A DNA stretch of 32,909 nucleotides from Marivivens sp. (GTDB lineage: Bacteria; Pseudomonadota; Alphaproteobacteria; Rhodobacterales; Rhodobacteraceae), in the NCBI GenBank assembly GCA_030827165.1, contig JAURFB010000024.1, positions 1 to 32,909 of the forward strand. Reading direction: 5' to 3'. This document shows positions 30,444 to 32,909 of the stretch, piece after piece. Positions within the stretch are counted from its first letter, which is position 1, and each line of letters starts with the position of its first letter. The notes beneath the pieces are model-generated. The model was not told where the DNA came from and made no database searches. It worked only from the letters and a program-made list of their open reading frames with translations. The position numbers were made by a program, and so were the translations under genes.

Positions 30444-32909
30444 ATGGACAAAATGGCAAAGAAAATGCTGATCGATGCCACGCACGCGGAAGAAACCCGC
30501 GTTGTCGTGGTGGACGGAAACAAAGTCGAAGAATTTGATTTTGAAAGCCAATCCAAGCGCCAACTCGCCGGGAATATCTACCTCGCCAAAGTCACACGCG
30601 TAGAGCCCTCGCTTCAGGCGGCCTTCGTCGATTACGGCGGCAACCGGCACGGCTTTCTGGCCTTCTCGGAAATCCATCCCGATTACTATCAGATCCCGGT
30701 CGCAGATCGCGAGGCGCTGATCGCCGAAGAACGTGCCTATGCCGAAAGCCTGCGCGACGAAGGCGATGCCGAGGCCGAGGAGAGCGAAAAAACCCGCAAG
30801 GTGAGCCGCTCGCGCCGCTCGCGATCGCGCGGCAAATCGACGGCGGCAAGCCGCGAGTCGGGCGATATCATCACCACTGCCGAGGTTGACCGCGACGATG
30901 TCGCAATCTCCGGCATGGAAGTCGTCGATCTTGGAGACGACACCGACGATGACAGCGCCCACGACGGCGAAGCGATGAGCCCGATGGAGACCGTCGCGGA
31001 AACGCCGGTCGACACGCCGGCGGCCGAAGACGAGGACGACGACGCTGACGGAACGGTCGAGACCTTCGAAAAAGACGACACCATCGAGAGCGTCGCCGAA
31101 GAAGACGATAGCGAAGAGGAGCGCCCGGTTAGCAAGCCGCGCGCCAAGCGCTACAAGATTCAGGAAGTGGTCAAGGTGCGCCAGATCATGCTGGTGCAGG
31201 TCGTCAAGGAAGAGCGCGGCAACAAGGGTGCGGCGCTGACCACCTATCTTTCGCTCGCGGGCCGCTACTGCGTCTTGATGCCCAATACCGCCCGTGGCGG
31301 CGGCATCAGCCGCAAGATCACCAATGCCGCCGACCGCAAGAAGCTCAAGGAAATTGCCGCCGAGATCGACGTGCCCGATGGCGCGGGTCTCATCATCCGC
31401 ACCGCCGGAAGCCAGCGGACCAAGGCCGAGATCAAGCGCGACTATGAATATCTTCAACGCCTCTGGGAACAGATCCGCGAACTGACGCTGAAATCCATCG
31501 CGCCGGCCAAGATCTATGAAGAGGGCGACCTCATCAAACGCACGATCCGCGATCTCTATTCCAAGGAGATCGACGAGGTGATCGTCGCGGGCGAGGCTGG
31601 GTATCGCTCGGCCAAGGACTTCATGAAGATGATCATGCCGTCCCACGCCAAGAATGTGAAACCCCATGTCGAACAGATGCCGCTTTTCGCGCGCTATCAG
31701 GTCGAGGGGTATCTTTCGGGGATGTTCAATCCGACGGTTCAGCTTCCTTCGGGCGGCTATATCGTGATCGGTGTGACCGAAGCGCTTGTCGCCATCGACG
31801 TGAACTCGGGCCGCGCCACCAAGGAAGGCTCGATCGAGCAGACCGCACTGAAAACCAACCTTGAAGCCTCGGACGAAGTGGCCCGCCAGCTGCGCCTGCG
31901 CGACCTGGCCGGCCTGATCGTCATCGACTTCATCGACATGGACGAGCGCAAGAACAATCTGGCGGTCGAAAAACGCCTGAAGGACAAGCTCAAGACCGAC
32001 CGCGCCCGTATTCAGGTGGGCCGGATTTCGGGCTTTGGCCTTCTCGAGATGAGCCGCCAGCGCCTGCGCCCCGGCATGCTCGAGGCCACGACCCAGCCTT
32101 GCCCGCATTGCCACGGCACCGGCCTGCTGCGGTCCGACGACAACGTGGCCCTATCGATCCTGCGTCAGCTTGAGGAAGAGGGTGTGAGCGGGCGGTCGAA
32201 GGAAGTTCTGGTTCGTGCTCCGGTGGGCATTGCCAACTTCCTGATGAACCAGAAGCGCGAGCACATCGCCGCCATTGAGGCCCGCTATGGCATGGCCGTG
32301 CGGATCGAATGTGACGTGACCCTTATTTCGCCCGATTTTGCCATCGAGAAGTTCAAGACCGCGACCCGTGTCGTGCCCGAGGCCGCCCCGATCACCGCGT
32401 CGATGATCGTGATCGAAGAGGACGAGGAAGATCTCGTGGTGGATGAGGCGGAAGAGGCCGAAGACGAGGCTGAGGCCGCACCGGCCGCGGCATCTGACGA
32501 AAACGGGGACAAACCCAAGAAACGCCGGCGCCGTCGGCGTCGTCGGCGGTCGGGCAACGGCGCCTCTGGCGAGGGGCAGGACGGTGCCGCCGATCAAGGG
32601 GACGAGGACGACGCCGAGGAGGCCGAAGAGGCTTCGGCAATGGCCGCCTCCGAGCAAGCACCCGCCGCCGAACCCGAAGCTCCGGCCAAGCCGAAAGCCA
32701 GCCGTTCGCGCAGCCGTAAGCCGAAGGCCCCCGCTGAGGAGGCTCCGGCCGAACCTGCCGCCGAACCCGCGCCTGCGGAAGCGGTTGCCAAGGAAGCTCG
32801 GGCCAAGCCGAAACGCAGCCGCAAGGCGCCTGCCAAGAAGGCGACCGAGCCCGAGGTGAAGGCCGAAGAGCCCGCCGCCGAAGCACCGGCAGAAGAGACC
32901 AAGCCTGCG
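30444..32909 (+). CDS. rne: Ribonuclease E, 5' part (runs off the right edge)
   Basis: 822 codons are visible with no stop. RNase E cuts single-stranded RNA and organises the degradosome. The N-terminus (KKMLIDATHAEETRVVVVDG) leads into the S1 domain (GNIYLAKVTRVEPSLQAAFVDYG). That domain is split by an acidic and Arg/Ser-rich insert of about 140 residues (roughly 90-230) before KVRQIMLVQVVKEERGNKGAALT. The DNase I-like catalytic part shows AIDVNSG near residue 451 and DFIDMDE near 495. The zinc link is CPHCHGTG near 552. The C-terminal scaffold has an acidic run, a block of nine arginines and Ala/Pro/Lys/Glu-rich repeats. ATG 30444 is the first start; ATG 30453 is also plausible. Confidence 0.97.
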   Translation, partial: MDKMAKKMLIDATHAEETRVVVVDGNKVEEFDFESQSKRQLAGNIYLAKVTRVEPSLQAAFVDYGGNRHGFLAFSEIHPDYYQIPVADREALIAEERAYAESLRDEGDAEAEESEKTRKVSRSRRSRSRGKSTAASRESGDIITTAEVDRDDVAISGMEVVDLGDDTDDDSAHDGEAMSPMETVAETPVDTPAAEDEDDDADGTVETFEKDDTIESVAEEDDSEEERPVSKPRAKRYKIQEVVKVRQIMLVQVVKEERGNKGAALTTYLSLAGRYCVLMPNTARGGGISRKITNAADRKKLKEIAAEIDVPDGAGLIIRTAGSQRTKAEIKRDYEYLQRLWEQIRELTLKSIAPAKIYEEGDLIKRTIRDLYSKEIDEVIVAGEAGYRSAKDFMKMIMPSHAKNVKPHVEQMPLFARYQVEGYLSGMFNPTVQLPSGGYIVIGVTEALVAIDVNSGRATKEGSIEQTALKTNLEASDEVARQLRLRDLAGLIVIDFIDMDERKNNLAVEKRLKDKLKTDRARIQVGRISGFGLLEMSRQRLRPGMLEATTQPCPHCHGTGLLRSDDNVALSILRQLEEEGVSGRSKEVLVRAPVGIANFLMNQKREHIAAIEARYGMAVRIECDVTLISPDFAIEKFKTATRVVPEAAPITASMIVIEEDEEDLVVDEAEEAEDEAEAAPAAASDENGDKPKKRRRRRRRRRSGNGASGEGQDGAADQGDEDDAEEAEEASAMAASEQAPAAEPEAPAKPKASRSRSRKPKAPAEEAPAEPAAEPAPAEAVAKEARAKPKRSRKAPAKKATEPEVKAEEPAAEAPAEETKPA

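Noticed and set aside
30099-32114. A very long open frame on the minus strand opposite rne
   Set aside because: It is antisense to conserved RNase E codons, has no family features and reflects the GC-rich codon pattern.
1-32909. CRISPR array
   Set aside because: No series of regularly spaced identical repeats and no cas-like genes were seen.

Overview
The window is chromosomal DNA of an alphaproteobacterium of the Rhodobacteraceae (roseobacter/Rhodobacter type). Signs of this are the high-GC purine genes with separate purS and purQ, the DUF1476 ATPase-inhibitor gene divergent from purC, an RNase E with an acidic insert and a long basic tail, Hint_2-domain proteins, and a betaine-homocysteine-methyltransferase-like gene near a stand-alone corrinoid protein and DUF1638. 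The species cannot be named from the sequence.

Left part, about 1-8380: accessory DNA, visibly more AT-rich than the rest. It holds a small cysteine-rich protein, a secreted SOUL haem-binding-like protein, and a light-damage block: DUF393 thiol oxidoreductase and class I photolyase on the minus strand, divergent from DUF2256 and a short-chain dehydrogenase. Next come about 470 bases with no recognised gene and a decayed 3' half of a tRNA-Lys gene. Then follow a membrane-anchored alpha/beta hydrolase, a small zinc-ribbon-like protein, a small secreted Gly/His-rich protein and a tyrosine recombinase. The recombinase lies beside an intact tRNA-Asn gene. The layout is that of a tRNA-anchored island, or several nested ones; the far end is not in the window.

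Centre, about 8530-22170: core genome. An MBL-fold hydrolase is divergent from an EnvZ-like sensor kinase. A CAT-anticodon tRNA, purMN, a Hint-domain protein, rnd, a lipoprotein and sufE follow. Then come the parts of a B12-dependent methyl-transfer system: corrinoid protein, small membrane protein, YbjQ and DUF1638 in one minus-strand operon, and a Zn-type homocysteine methyltransferase 1.5 kb upstream. A PA0069-type radical SAM gene lies between them. The homocysteine methyltransferase is preceded by an MprF-like gene broken by one extra base. Two copies of a structured intergenic repeat are present; one is a head-to-head pair between convergent genes.

Right part, about 22300-32909: DUF1476, then purC-purS, a zinc alcohol dehydrogenase, a second Hint-domain protein on the opposite strand, purQ, a DctB/DctD-like two-component pair whose regulator has lost the GAFTGA loop, and the 5' part of rne behind a leader of roughly 400 bases. 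The rne gene runs off the right edge.

Most notable for follow-up are the split methionine-synthase-like gene set, the head-to-head structured repeat with a covarying hairpin, the decayed tRNA-Lys attachment-like site, the repeats overlapping the recombinase start, the DctD variant, and two single-base frameshifts (Hint protein and MprF-like gene).
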